Positions 8,722-16,566 of a stretch of 64,000 nt of DNA are shown piece after piece (the stretch's first letter is position 1; the number at the start of each line of letters is the position of its first letter). The notes below the pieces were generated by a model that saw nothing but the letters and a program-made list of their open reading frames with translations, was not told the origin of the DNA and did not search any database. The DNA is from Halalkalibacter oceani. Its GTDB lineage: Bacteria > Bacillota > Bacilli > Bacillales > Bacillaceae_D. Position numbers and translations under genes: made by a program. Where the stretch lies: NCBI RefSeq assembly GCF_040544555.1, contig NZ_JBEPKD010000004.1, positions 134,371-198,370 on the forward strand, read 5' to 3'.

Positions 8722-8888
8722 AGAGGCTGGGACAAAAGGTTGTTTTTTACCTTTTTCCCAGCCTCTCTAAGCAATGAGCGGAACCGCCACGATCTTTTAA
8801 AGCCCGTTGTGAGTGGGTTTCTCACAACGGGCTTGTGGCGTGTGAAGCCATTGCCAGTAGGTCCAAAGCTAGTTTTGTCTCAAGCTCT
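8722..8888. mobile_element. MITE-like structured element, second family (copy B)
   Basis: The ends are imperfect inverted repeats: AGAGGCTGGGACAAAA at 8722-8737 and, reversed, AGAGCTTGAGACAAAA from 8888 (13 of 16 positions agree). The left 45 bp form a terminator-like hairpin. The core has three nested stems: GCAATG/CATTGC (8771-8776, 8849-8854), CGCCAC/GTGGCG (8785-8790, 8835-8840) and a perfect 13 bp stem (8800-8812, 8822-8834) closed by GTGGGTTTC. The loop and the AATGAGCG...GAAGCCATT internal-loop strands match the other MITE family while the stems differ. No clear target duplication. The right end is 5 bp from the treR stop. Confidence 0.7.
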
Positions 8889-8893
8889 ATCTG

Positions 8894-9619
8894 TTAATGC
8901 TTTCGTCTTGCAAAATCAACAAAACGGAACTTATCCGGCCTGTGACGCGATTCGGTATATTGAAAAAGCGTCGCATCATCTAAATAAACTTGGCTTCTTA
9001 CGACTACGATCATGTTGTAGTCTTCTAAATCAAGCAGTGCCTTATCCTCGTCAGTCGGCGCTTCCACCGTAATTTCCTTTTTCGCAAAGCTGATATCCAA
9101 ACCAAGCTCTTTTTCTAAATAGGCGTACAATGAAGTGGCACATGCCTCTTCAGTCAGATTCGGAATAAGAGAAGCAAGCAAATAATCGTGATCGAGAATA
9201 ATCCGTTCGCGGTCGATCTCTCGGACCCGCTGCACATGCCAGCACGGCTCGGGGGCCGTTAATTGAAACTGCTCCTGAATATCAGGCGTCATGACGTCCT
9301 TTTTCACTTCCACTACGTCGGTTCGCGTCCGTGCCCCCATTTTATCGGCAAGCTCCTGAAAGCTGACGAGGCCTGAAATCGGAAAGTTGATTTTCGTAAT
9401 ATCAAGCACCATCGAGCCTTTGCCCTGCATTTTCTGAATATAGCCGTGCTCCGACAACAGCTTTAGCGCCTTGCGAATCGTTTCCCGTGACGCCTGATAC
9501 TCTTCGGCAAGTTCGTTTTCCGAGGGGAGCAGCGTATTGGCCTTCAGCTCTCCGGCCTGTATTTTTTCAACTAATTCATCGTAAATCATTCGAAACTTGT
9601 TTCTGATCATGTCTATCAC
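8894..9619 (-). CDS. treR: Trehalose operon repressor TreR (GntR family, HutC-type)
   Basis: GntR-family repressor (241 aa). The winged helix occupies residues about 8-75 (NTLLPSENELAEEYQASRET), and the C-terminal UTRA effector domain (about 95-235) is the trehalose-6-phosphate-binding type. It is the last gene of treP-treA-treR, 14 bp after treA. The targets are very likely the two identical TTGTATATACAA palindromes upstream of treP, which are the known TreR operator sequence in Bacillus. Binding would be relieved by trehalose-6-phosphate. Confidence 0.95.
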   Translation of the reverse strand: MIDMIRNKFRMIYDELVEKIQAGELKANTLLPSENELAEEYQASRETIRKALKLLSEHGYIQKMQGKGSMVLDITKINFPISGLVSFQELADKMGARTRTDVVEVKKDVMTPDIQEQFQLTAPEPCWHVQRVREIDRERIILDHDYLLASLIPNLTEEACATSLYAYLEKELGLDISFAKKEITVEAPTDEDKALLDLEDYNMIVVVRSQVYLDDATLFQYTESRHRPDKFRFVDFARRKH

Positions 9620-9633
9620 CTAGTCTAACTGTA

Positions 9634-11316
9634 TCACGTTTCTGTCACATGATAAACGAGAGACTCATAAGGGCGGAGGCTAATTTTTTCTGCAAATTGC
9701 GGCTGATCAGGATAATTCGATAAAATCAGCTTTTCCCGGCCAACAAAACGTTGCCACTGCTCAGGCAAATCGAGCGTCCCCTCTTTCCCGTAAAAATTGT
9801 TGATCACGAGCAGCGCCTCGTTTTGGCTATTTCGCTCAAAAACAAACAATTGCTCATCATCAGCACATCTCAGTCGATAATCGCCATCCGTCATCACATC
9901 ATACTCTTTCCGCAGCTGAATTAGCTTTTGATAATGATAAAAGATGGAATCCGGATCAGCCACCGCCTGTTCGGCATTGATCGTCTTGTAATTCGGCGCC
10001 ACCCCGATCCACGGGGTTCCTGTCGTAAAGCCGGCATTTGGCGAGTCATCCCACTGGACCGGCGTCCGTGAATTGTCACGCGATTTCCGCTTAATGATCT
10101 CCATGATCCTCTCTTCAGCAATCCCTTTTTCCTTCATAATCCGGTAAAAGTTCACCGTTTCGACATCCCGATAGTCTTCGATCCGCTCAAAGCCCGGATC
10201 GGTCATGCCAAACTCTTCCCCTTGATAAATATACGGCGTCCCCTGCATCAAATGAATCGTCGTTGCCAGCATTTTCGCCGATTGCCGGTGGTACGTCCGG
10301 TCATCGCCATAGCGGGTCACGACACGCGGCTGGTCATGATTGCACCAGAACAACGCATTCCAGCCTCCACCTTTATTCATTTCCACCTGCCATGTTGAGA
10401 GAATGCGCTTCAGCGCGAGAAAGTCAAAATCAGCGAGCGCCCATTTCTCCCCATTCGGGTAATCGACCTTCAAATGATGGAAGTTGAACGTCATACTCAG
10501 CTCCTGCCGCTCCGGCTTTGAATACTTGACACAAGCGTCAATCGACGTCGAGGACATTTCGCCGACGGTCATGCTGTCATACTTCGCCAGCACTTCCCTG
10601 TTCATCTCGTGGAGATATTCATGAACCCGCGGCCCGTCAGTATAAAATTTACGCCCGTCACCGGGTGGTTCGCTGCCATCATCATTAGGAAAACGCTGAT
10701 CCTTTGAAATGAGATTAATGACGTCCAGCCGGAAGCCGTCAATCCCTTTTTCAAACCAGAAGTGCATCATCTCATACACTGCGTTTCGTACTTTCTCATT
10801 TTCCCAGTTTAGGTCGGCCTGGCTCACATCGAACAGATGCAAATAATACTGGCCTGTCTTTTCATCAAGCTTCCAGGCGGAGCCACCGAATTTCGACTGC
10901 CAATTATTCGGCTCCCCTCCATCGACAGGATTCTTCCAAATATAAAAATCTCGGTATGGATTGTTTTTCGACTGCCGCGCCTCCTGAAACCAACGGTGCT
11001 CAGTCGATGTGTGATTCACGACCAAATCCATAATCAGCTTCATACCCCGTTGATGCGTTTCTTTGAGCAGCCGCTCAAAATCAGCCATCGTCCCATATTC
11101 CTCATGAATCCGGTAATAGTCGGCAATATCATAGCCATTATCCTTTTGCGGTGATTCATAAATCGGCGTCAGCCAGAGAACATCGACGCCAAGCTTTTTT
11201 AAATAATCAAGCTTTTCGATGATCCCCTGAATATCACCAACCCCGTTGCCTGTCGTATCATTAAAGCTTTTCGGGTAAATTTGATAGACGACCGAACGCC
11301 TCCACCATTCCTTCAT
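9634..11316 (-). CDS. treA: Alpha,alpha-phosphotrehalase (trehalose-6-phosphate hydrolase)
   Basis: GH13 enzyme (560 aa) that hydrolyses trehalose-6-phosphate to glucose and glucose-6-phosphate in the cytosol. GH13 regions are clear: DLVVNHTS (region I), GFRLDVINLI with the nucleophile Asp (region II), SMTVGEMSS with the acid/base Glu (region III) and FWCNHDQPR (region IV). The N-terminus WWRRSVVYQIYPKSFNDTTG is typical of the oligo-1,6-glucosidase/phosphotrehalase group; membership of the tre operon settles the substrate. It follows treP by 22 bp. Called treC in Gram-negative nomenclature. Confidence 0.95.
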   Translation of the reverse strand: MKEWWRRSVVYQIYPKSFNDTTGNGVGDIQGIIEKLDYLKKLGVDVLWLTPIYESPQKDNGYDIADYYRIHEEYGTMADFERLLKETHQRGMKLIMDLVVNHTSTEHRWFQEARQSKNNPYRDFYIWKNPVDGGEPNNWQSKFGGSAWKLDEKTGQYYLHLFDVSQADLNWENEKVRNAVYEMMHFWFEKGIDGFRLDVINLISKDQRFPNDDGSEPPGDGRKFYTDGPRVHEYLHEMNREVLAKYDSMTVGEMSSTSIDACVKYSKPERQELSMTFNFHHLKVDYPNGEKWALADFDFLALKRILSTWQVEMNKGGGWNALFWCNHDQPRVVTRYGDDRTYHRQSAKMLATTIHLMQGTPYIYQGEEFGMTDPGFERIEDYRDVETVNFYRIMKEKGIAEERIMEIIKRKSRDNSRTPVQWDDSPNAGFTTGTPWIGVAPNYKTINAEQAVADPDSIFYHYQKLIQLRKEYDVMTDGDYRLRCADDEQLFVFERNSQNEALLVINNFYGKEGTLDLPEQWQRFVGREKLILSNYPDQPQFAEKISLRPYESLVYHVTET

Positions 11317-11338
11317 TTCATAACATCCTTTCTTTCGT

Positions 11339-12778
11339 TCACTCTTCTTCTTTTAAGCTCTTTGGTTTCGTGAGCTTGCCGTAAAGGACTGTTAACACAA
11401 ACGGAAGCAAAATAACGACTGCCATCCCAATGAAAAACGGTCCCCAATCCTGGCCGCGAATCGAGACAAACGCCGGAACACCACCTACGCCGACCGCATT
11501 TGCCAACACGCCATTGATCGTCACAAACATTCCGGCAATCCCGGCACTAATAATCGCCATAATGAATGGAAAACGGTAGCGAAGATTGACCCCGAACAGA
11601 GCAGGCTCGGTAATGCCCAGCCATGCGGAAAGACCGGCCGTGCCGGAAAGACCTTTCAAGTTGGCGTTCTTCACAAGGAAATACATCGCGAATGCGGCAG
11701 ACCCTTGTGCGATATTGGATAAAGCAAGAATCGGCCAAAGGAACGTGCCACCTGCCTCTGTTCCTGTTGTCAGCTGCAGGTCAACCGCGAGAAAGACATG
11801 GTGCATTCCGGTAATCACAAGTGGACCGTAAATAATCCCGTATAAGAAACCGGCAATCCACGGCAGTGTGCCAAACAGCCAAATGAACCCGTCTGCAATC
11901 CCATTCCCAATCGCAAACGTCAGTGGGCCGACAAGAGCAAATGTTAAAAAGCTCGTCACAAGCAGAGCAATCGGTGCGACCGTCAACAGCTGGATGGAGT
12001 CAGGAATCCGTTTACGCAAAAAGACATCGAGCTTCGCCAAAATAATCGAAGCAACGAAAACCGGCAGCACCTGTCCCTGGTAACCGAGCTTATTGATTTC
12101 CAAACCGAACAAATTCCAAGTTGGAATCTCGCCTGCTTCCCGCGCCGCGCCGTAATCCCACGCATTCAGCAAAGCCGGATGTACTAAAATCAGTCCCATT
12201 ACAATCCCGAGCAGCGGATTACCGCCAAAACGCTTCACGGCCGACCAGCCGATTAACGCCGGCAGGAAGGTGAACGCTGTATTGGCAATAACATGAATAA
12301 TATCCGCGAAATCGGCCCATTGTGGATAGACATCAATAATCGCTGTATCTCCTTCAAAGAAAATCCCTCCTCCTGTCAGGACATTATTGATCCCCATCAG
12401 CAGACCGGCCGTGACAATCGCCGGCAGAATCGGAATAAAGACATCAGCCAATACTTTCACGGCGCGCTGAATCGGATTCAGATTCTTCTCGGCGGCCGAC
12501 TTTGTTTCATCCTTTGAAGCTTCTGAAATCCCCGCCAACACAACTAATTCCTTATATACTTTATCAACAAGACCTTGTCCAATCACGATTTGAAACTGTC
12601 CATTTGTTGAAAATGAACCTTTTACAACATCAATATTTTCAAGCGCCTTCTGATCAACCTGTTTTTCATCATGCAAAGCAAAACGGAGTCTCGTCACACA
12701 ATGGGTGGCCGAGGCAATGTTTTCCTTGCCGCCTATCGCAGCAAGAATCGCCTTTGCTGCTTCTTTATTCGTACTCAT
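11339..12778 (-). CDS. treP: PTS trehalose-specific EIIBC component
   Basis: Trehalose phosphotransferase permease (479 aa). The EIIB domain (residues about 1-80) carries the phosphocysteine motif in ASATHCVTRLRFAL; ten or so membrane segments of the EIIC domain follow from about residue 105, with the family motif GITEPALFGVNLRYRFPF. No EIIA domain is present, so EIIA is borrowed, probably from the glucose system as in B. subtilis. It is the first gene of treP-treA-treR. Two TreR palindromes flank or overlap the promoter, and a weak cre-like sequence lies between promoter and start. Confidence 0.96.
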   Translation of the reverse strand: MSTNKEAAKAILAAIGGKENIASATHCVTRLRFALHDEKQVDQKALENIDVVKGSFSTNGQFQIVIGQGLVDKVYKELVVLAGISEASKDETKSAAEKNLNPIQRAVKVLADVFIPILPAIVTAGLLMGINNVLTGGGIFFEGDTAIIDVYPQWADFADIIHVIANTAFTFLPALIGWSAVKRFGGNPLLGIVMGLILVHPALLNAWDYGAAREAGEIPTWNLFGLEINKLGYQGQVLPVFVASIILAKLDVFLRKRIPDSIQLLTVAPIALLVTSFLTFALVGPLTFAIGNGIADGFIWLFGTLPWIAGFLYGIIYGPLVITGMHHVFLAVDLQLTTGTEAGGTFLWPILALSNIAQGSAAFAMYFLVKNANLKGLSGTAGLSAWLGITEPALFGVNLRYRFPFIMAIISAGIAGMFVTINGVLANAVGVGGVPAFVSIRGQDWGPFFIGMAVVILLPFVLTVLYGKLTKPKSLKEEE

Positions 12779-12840
12779 CCTTCATTCTCCTCTCATTTGA
12801 AGCGTTTTCACAGCATGTAAAAGAAATCGTCACAATAAGC

Positions 12841-12852
12841 TTGTATATACAA
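12841..12852 (-). promoter_or_regulatory. TreR operator 1
   Basis: TTGTATATACAA, a perfect palindrome identical to the second copy 36 bp away and to the TreR operator known from Bacillus. It lies just downstream of the predicted treP transcription start. Confidence 0.85.
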
Positions 12853-12868
12853 GAATGATGACGGTTTC

Positions 12869-12897
12869 AGTTTAACTTGTATATACAAATTAGTCAA
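12869..12897 (-). promoter_or_regulatory. treP sigma-A promoter overlapping TreR operator 2
   Basis: On the minus strand TTGACT (12892-12897) and TAAACT (12869-12874) are 17 bp apart. The spacer contains the second TTGTATATACAA palindrome at 12877-12888, so TreR bound there would block RNA polymerase directly. Confidence 0.7.
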
Positions 12898-12901
12898 GCA
12901 T

Positions 12902-12937
12902 AAAAAAAGGCATGCTACTAGTAGCATTACCTTCTTT
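12902..12937 (-). terminator. Terminator of the SpoVB-like gene
   Basis: A 16 bp palindrome ATGCTACTAGTAGCAT, extended by AAGG/CCTT arms, is followed on the minus strand by TTTTTTT. It sits 3' of the flippase gene and insulates the treP promoter. Confidence 0.75.
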
Positions 12938-12962
12938 ATCCGGAATGAATCCTCTTTCTTCT

Positions 12963-14279
12963 TCAACGCTTTTGCTGCAGCAAAAGCGTGACATTAATTT
13001 TCTCGCAAATCGTCACATAATGCATCAGCGTTAAAAGCACAGCCCCCATATTCATTCCAAGTATCACACCGTCCATTTGCATGCTTGGCATCGAGCCAAG
13101 GACAAACATCATTCCAAAGGAAAAAACGGTTGAATAAAGCGCATGGACAAAAGCTTCCTTCACAAGACCGATGCCAATTAAAAAGGCCTGCATCGGAATC
13201 GCAAAAAAATGAAACAGGAAATACGGTACGAGCAGCTGCAAATAACGGACGGCAGGAGAATTTTCAAAAAAAAGGCTTGTCAATGGTTCGGCAAAAAAAT
13301 AAAACACCATTACAGCCGGTATGCCGTACCCGGCCGTCAGCAGCATCACTTTCCGCATCAGGGAACGCAGCCTGACAAACTCTCTTTTGGCATAGGCTTC
13401 CGAAACGGTCGGAATCAAGACAATTAACAAGGAATGCGCAATAAAAGCCGGAAAAAAACCGATCGAAAAGGCGACGCCCGCCAGCTTCCCATATTGGGTC
13501 ATCGCCAGCCCCTCGACCATGCCGGCCCGCACAAGCGCCTCCTTAATCAAAAACGGCTTAAGCGCGAACGTCGCCGCGTGGAAAATTCGCAGTCCGGTCG
13601 TCGGCACTGAAACCTCCAGCAACGTACGCCGCACTTTTTTTCCGTCAAGCGTCGCCCGCGGCCGCCGTTTCAGCAGATTCATTTGCAGCAAAAAAGCAAA
13701 AAACAAATAGCCAAATACGACCAGCTCACTGGCGACCAAGGTGCACAAAGCAACGAAAATGGCGACGTCCTGCGCAAACGACATCATATTAAAGATAAAG
13801 AAGAGAAGGACAAGCTGTGCGGCCCGCCGTAAAAAGTTAGCAAACGCGATGCGGCTCATCTTCTGCGCGCCCATAAAATAGCCGCGCGCCACTGAAGAAA
13901 AAGCGATCAGCGGAATCAAAAGAATAAAGAGCCAGGGCACGAGCGGATGGTAATGATCGAACACCGGAATCAGGGGCAGAACCCAGACGGAGACTGCGAC
14001 AAAGATCAGCGTGCAAACCGCAGCAAAACGCAACGCATGCAACAGCATACTACGGTGAAACAGCTGCTCCTTTTCAGCAACAAACTTGGAAATCGAAATC
14101 GGCAGCTCCAGACTGGCAAGCACTACGACAAACATAATCGTCGGCAATATCGACATATATAAGCCGAGCCCTTCCTCGCCCAATTCCCTTGCCAATACAA
14201 TATTCACAAGAAATTCAATGCACTCGCCCGCAAAGGCGGCAATCGTTAGCAGTAAAGCCCCTTTAAAAAATGATGTCAT
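12963..14279 (-). CDS. SpoVB/YkvU-like polysaccharide flippase (MATE/MOP superfamily)
   Basis: Polytopic membrane protein (438 aa from this start) with about 12-14 hydrophobic segments. The N-terminus MTSFFKGALLLTIAAF resembles SpoVB-type members of the MOP exporter superfamily, which flip lipid-linked cell-wall or polysaccharide precursors and include proteins needed for spore cortex synthesis. It is shorter than SpoVB and closer in length to B. subtilis YkvU. A start 28 codons upstream is possible, but the ATG at 14279 has a good GGAGAGGAAAG site and gives a normal N-terminus. Monocistronic; exact substrate unknown. Confidence 0.85.
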   Translation of the reverse strand: MTSFFKGALLLTIAAFAGECIEFLVNIVLARELGEEGLGLYMSILPTIMFVVVLASLELPISISKFVAEKEQLFHRSMLLHALRFAAVCTLIFVAVSVWVLPLIPVFDHYHPLVPWLFILLIPLIAFSSVARGYFMGAQKMSRIAFANFLRRAAQLVLLFFIFNMMSFAQDVAIFVALCTLVASELVVFGYLFFAFLLQMNLLKRRPRATLDGKKVRRTLLEVSVPTTGLRIFHAATFALKPFLIKEALVRAGMVEGLAMTQYGKLAGVAFSIGFFPAFIAHSLLIVLIPTVSEAYAKREFVRLRSLMRKVMLLTAGYGIPAVMVFYFFAEPLTSLFFENSPAVRYLQLLVPYFLFHFFAIPMQAFLIGIGLVKEAFVHALYSTVFSFGMMFVLGSMPSMQMDGVILGMNMGAVLLTLMHYVTICEKINVTLLLQQKR

Positions 14280-14517
14280 CTTTCCTCTCCCTCTCCAACC
14301 TGTCCCTAATTTATATGAGACAAGTCTCGGGATTATGGTAAAAAAGATGAAATCAGTCCTCACAGTACAGGATTCCGCTCTTCTGCAAGTTTAGCGCTTC
14401 ACGACAATAGAAACGAAATTCCGCTAACAGGCAAAAACAAACGGGCCAGATCATGTGTAACCGCTCATAACGGAATAAGGTTCCTCTATAAGCGGCATGT
14501 TTTTCACACCCTCATTC

Positions 14518-15708
14518 CTACATATATAAGGCTGCCAGCATAATGCCAAGCGCGTTTTGATAAATCGACGGATACTGAGACAGTGGAAGGGGATTCGTGC
14601 CTCTGCCAAGTTCAACGGTGAAGCCCGGCCGCTGCCATTCCTGAATAAACCAGTCCTTATAGCCGGCAAAGCTATCGACGTAACGGATCGGCTCATAGCC
14701 GCTGACCCGGGCGAATTCATTGACAATTCCTTCTGCTTCCGGCGGCTCAAGCCCCTGATAGCCCCAGAAAATGACTTCGCCCTGTGTATGAAACGCGAGT
14801 ACTCTCCAGAAATCCCGTGCTTCAGTCAGCTCGGCCATGGCGATGGCCTCAGGCTCGCTTAATGGCTGGTAGCCCGGAAAATCACGCGGCGCCGGCGATC
14901 TCGGTTTTCTTTCTGCTTCAATCTCCCAGCGTGCCGGATACTGATTATTCAAATCAACACCGCGAATATTCGCTTTCCAGCCCGAAAAGGAAGTCGCCCC
15001 GCCGTTCATTGCGATTACACTGGAGCGGTACGGCTCTTCAGCGGGCGGGCCGTTAATGACGAGATCAACTCCGTCCGGATTGACGAGCGGCACGACGGAA
15101 AGCTCGACTTCCTCATAAAAAGCCTGCATATTCAATCCTCTTATCGCGGTTTGATTCGTTAACGCGAGCGCATATTCATTCAGAAATTCAACGAGCACAG
15201 GGGTCGTAATCCATTCATGAGCATGGAAGGAGCCGTTAAAATGGATTTTTTTCGGGCCATAGCCAATTCGGATTTCCTCAATCGGCTTCCCCATCACACT
15301 TGTTCCAATGACTTCTCTTCTTAAAAAAGGATAGACATCCGTTAAGACGCGCAAATCATTTTGCAAGGATGCCGACCAATATGGCCTTGCTCCTTGGATA
15401 ACCTTCGCGGTGACCCGCTGCGGAATCAAAAGACGATCACCGATTTGTAAATGGTTTGCGTCTAGCTGCTGATTGACTAGAAAAAGCTGATCAAGCGGCA
15501 GACCCAGTCTGTTTGCTATCGCCCACAGGGAATCACCGGCCGCTACATAATACGCGCTGATTGTATAGCCTGGTATTGAAATTCGCATTCCCACTGACAG
15601 ACGGTCTGGAGCGACATGTCTGTTCGCGTCAACAAGCAGCGGAAGCGAAAGCGAAAATAACTGACTGTAATACCAAAGGCTGTCTCCCTGTCGTACCGTT
15701 ATATCCAT
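14518..15708 (-). CDS. LysM-M14 peptidase, gamma-D-glutamyl-meso-diaminopimelate endopeptidase type
   Basis: Peptidoglycan peptidase of 396 aa. Two LysM domains (residues about 2-47 and 54-98, both with the QGDSLW/AGDSLW opening) bind murein; an M14 zinc carboxypeptidase fold follows. Zinc and catalytic residues are in NGSFHAHEWITT (H and E), DLNNQYPARWE, AFHTQGE (third zinc His) and the catalytic Glu in FTVELGRG. Layout and length match endopeptidase I (ENP1) of Lysinibacillus sphaericus, which cleaves gamma-D-Glu-meso-DAP bonds. The ATG at 15708 has AAAGGAGGCGGCGT before it and is preferred over an upstream GTG. No signal peptide, as in spore-associated ENP1. A MITE lies 40 bp upstream. Confidence 0.9.
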   Translation of the reverse strand: MDITVRQGDSLWYYSQLFSLSLPLLVDANRHVAPDRLSVGMRISIPGYTISAYYVAAGDSLWAIANRLGLPLDQLFLVNQQLDANHLQIGDRLLIPQRVTAKVIQGARPYWSASLQNDLRVLTDVYPFLRREVIGTSVMGKPIEEIRIGYGPKKIHFNGSFHAHEWITTPVLVEFLNEYALALTNQTAIRGLNMQAFYEEVELSVVPLVNPDGVDLVINGPPAEEPYRSSVIAMNGGATSFSGWKANIRGVDLNNQYPARWEIEAERKPRSPAPRDFPGYQPLSEPEAIAMAELTEARDFWRVLAFHTQGEVIFWGYQGLEPPEAEGIVNEFARVSGYEPIRYVDSFAGYKDWFIQEWQRPGFTVELGRGTNPLPLSQYPSIYQNALGIMLAALYM

Positions 15709-15855
15709 ACGCCGCCTCCTTTCCTTATAAAGATATGAACGCACCTCCTTAATCAGAAGCTGCTGAAAAAGGATGATTTACACTTTTTCAGCAGCTTTTA
15801 AGTAATGAGCGTATGACTATCCGAAAAAATGAAAAGAGGGGAATCCGTCGCTCCT

Positions 15856-15959
15856 GAAATAGACTTCGCCTTCCGCGGAAAGCTGGTGAGCCTCCTTGGG
15901 CTACCGCCCTGTGGGGTCTCACCGTTGCTTTTTCTCCCACAGGAGTCTCCGTCTATTTC
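15856..15959 (-). repeat. Bacillaceae dispersed intergenic repeat (CTCCTG...GCGGAAAGCG type)
   Basis: Outer arms GAAATAGAC (15856-15864) and GTCTATTTC (15951-15959) are perfect inverted repeats. Inside, on the minus strand, GGAGACTCCTGTGGGAG, GGTGAGACCCCACAG, GAGGCTCACC and CCGCGGAAGGCGAAGTC occur in order; GGTGAG pairs with CTCACC. From memory this pattern is a widespread non-coding repeat in Bacillaceae genomes; its function is not known to me. Confidence 0.7.
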
Positions 15960-16137
15960 ATCCGCTCGACATTCAGGTAAATACAGTAGTAGTTGCATTT
16001 TTCGTATAGTTTTCCGGCTACATGGCAGCAAAACCAAGCTCGCCTGCATGGAATTTTTTCCGAGGACAGTTCTGACACACACTCGGATTGGAGCTGTACT
16101 CACGGTATCGCACAAGAAAAAGCGGACGAGATGGGAG

Positions 16138-16235
16138 GGCCGACTCCTGCAGGAGGGAAGGGCAGGTTGAAATCCACCGGCGTGCCGGTTAGTTCAACGC
16201 CCGCCTGCGGAAAGCGTGCCCCCCATCCCGGGAGC
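16138..16235 (+). repeat. Diverged second copy of the Bacillaceae structured repeat
   Basis: Contains GACTCCTGCAGGAGGG, then GTTGAAATCC...TTAGTTCAAC, then GCCTGCGGAAAGCG, in the same order as the neighbouring repeat. The inner stem GGTGAG/CTCACC of that copy is replaced by GTTGAA/TTCAAC, which still pairs. Opposite orientation to the first copy. Confidence 0.55.
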
Positions 16236-16566
16236 GGGTTCGAAGCTCTGGATCGTGACAAATACTTATATCCAAAAAGCCTGTCGACAAAGTAATGAGC
16301 GTAGTCATTACTCTTCTTCGAGTTACGAACAAGGACGTTTTTCAGTCGCCTCTCTTAATCAGGAGCCTCTAAATAATCAGTTAAACACCAAAAGTCTACT
16401 CAATCTAAACGTTTATTTTTCTCTTTAAAAAGGAATAGACAAAATATTATCTTTTTTCCATTTATGTGAAGGAAATTGCTTGCATTTCCACGAACAAGTA
16501 AAGAGGTCTGTCTGGATACGAAGTGATCCAGGCTGCCTCACTTCATTTATTTTGGGAGGGATTTCG

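Larger units (their letters stand above)
15748..16362. mobile_element. MITE-like element interrupted by nested repeats, with 9 bp target duplication
   Basis: CTTAATCAG occurs at 15748-15756 and 16354-16362. Inside, the left end GAAGCTGCTGAAAAAGG with its hairpin runs to about 15813 and the right end (TTACTCTTCTTCGAGTTACG to TCGCCTCT) occupies about 16305-16353, both as in intact copies. The motif AAGTAATGAGCGTA appears on both sides of the middle (about 15799 and 16291), where some 480 bp of other repeat sequence is inserted and the normal core is missing. No gene is supported in the interior. Confidence 0.7.

Noticed and set aside
8722..8888. Target-site duplication around the second-family repeat
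   Set aside because: Flanks (CAGTCAAT and ATCTGTTAAT) do not give a convincing direct repeat, so insertion is inferred only from its inverted ends.
12797..12810. cre-like sequence TGAAGCGTTTTCA upstream of treP
   Set aside because: One base shorter than the cre consensus, so the half-sites are out of register. CcpA control of tre is plausible but this site does not support it well.
15829..16295. ORFs of 100-113 codons in the nested repeat region
   Set aside because: They run through structured repeats that occur elsewhere as non-coding DNA; no ribosome sites.
16441..16490. Possible -24/-12 promoter upstream of the aldehyde dehydrogenase (GG...GC near 16470)
   Set aside because: Spacing between GG and GC is 9, not 10, and the surrounding bases do not fit the consensus.
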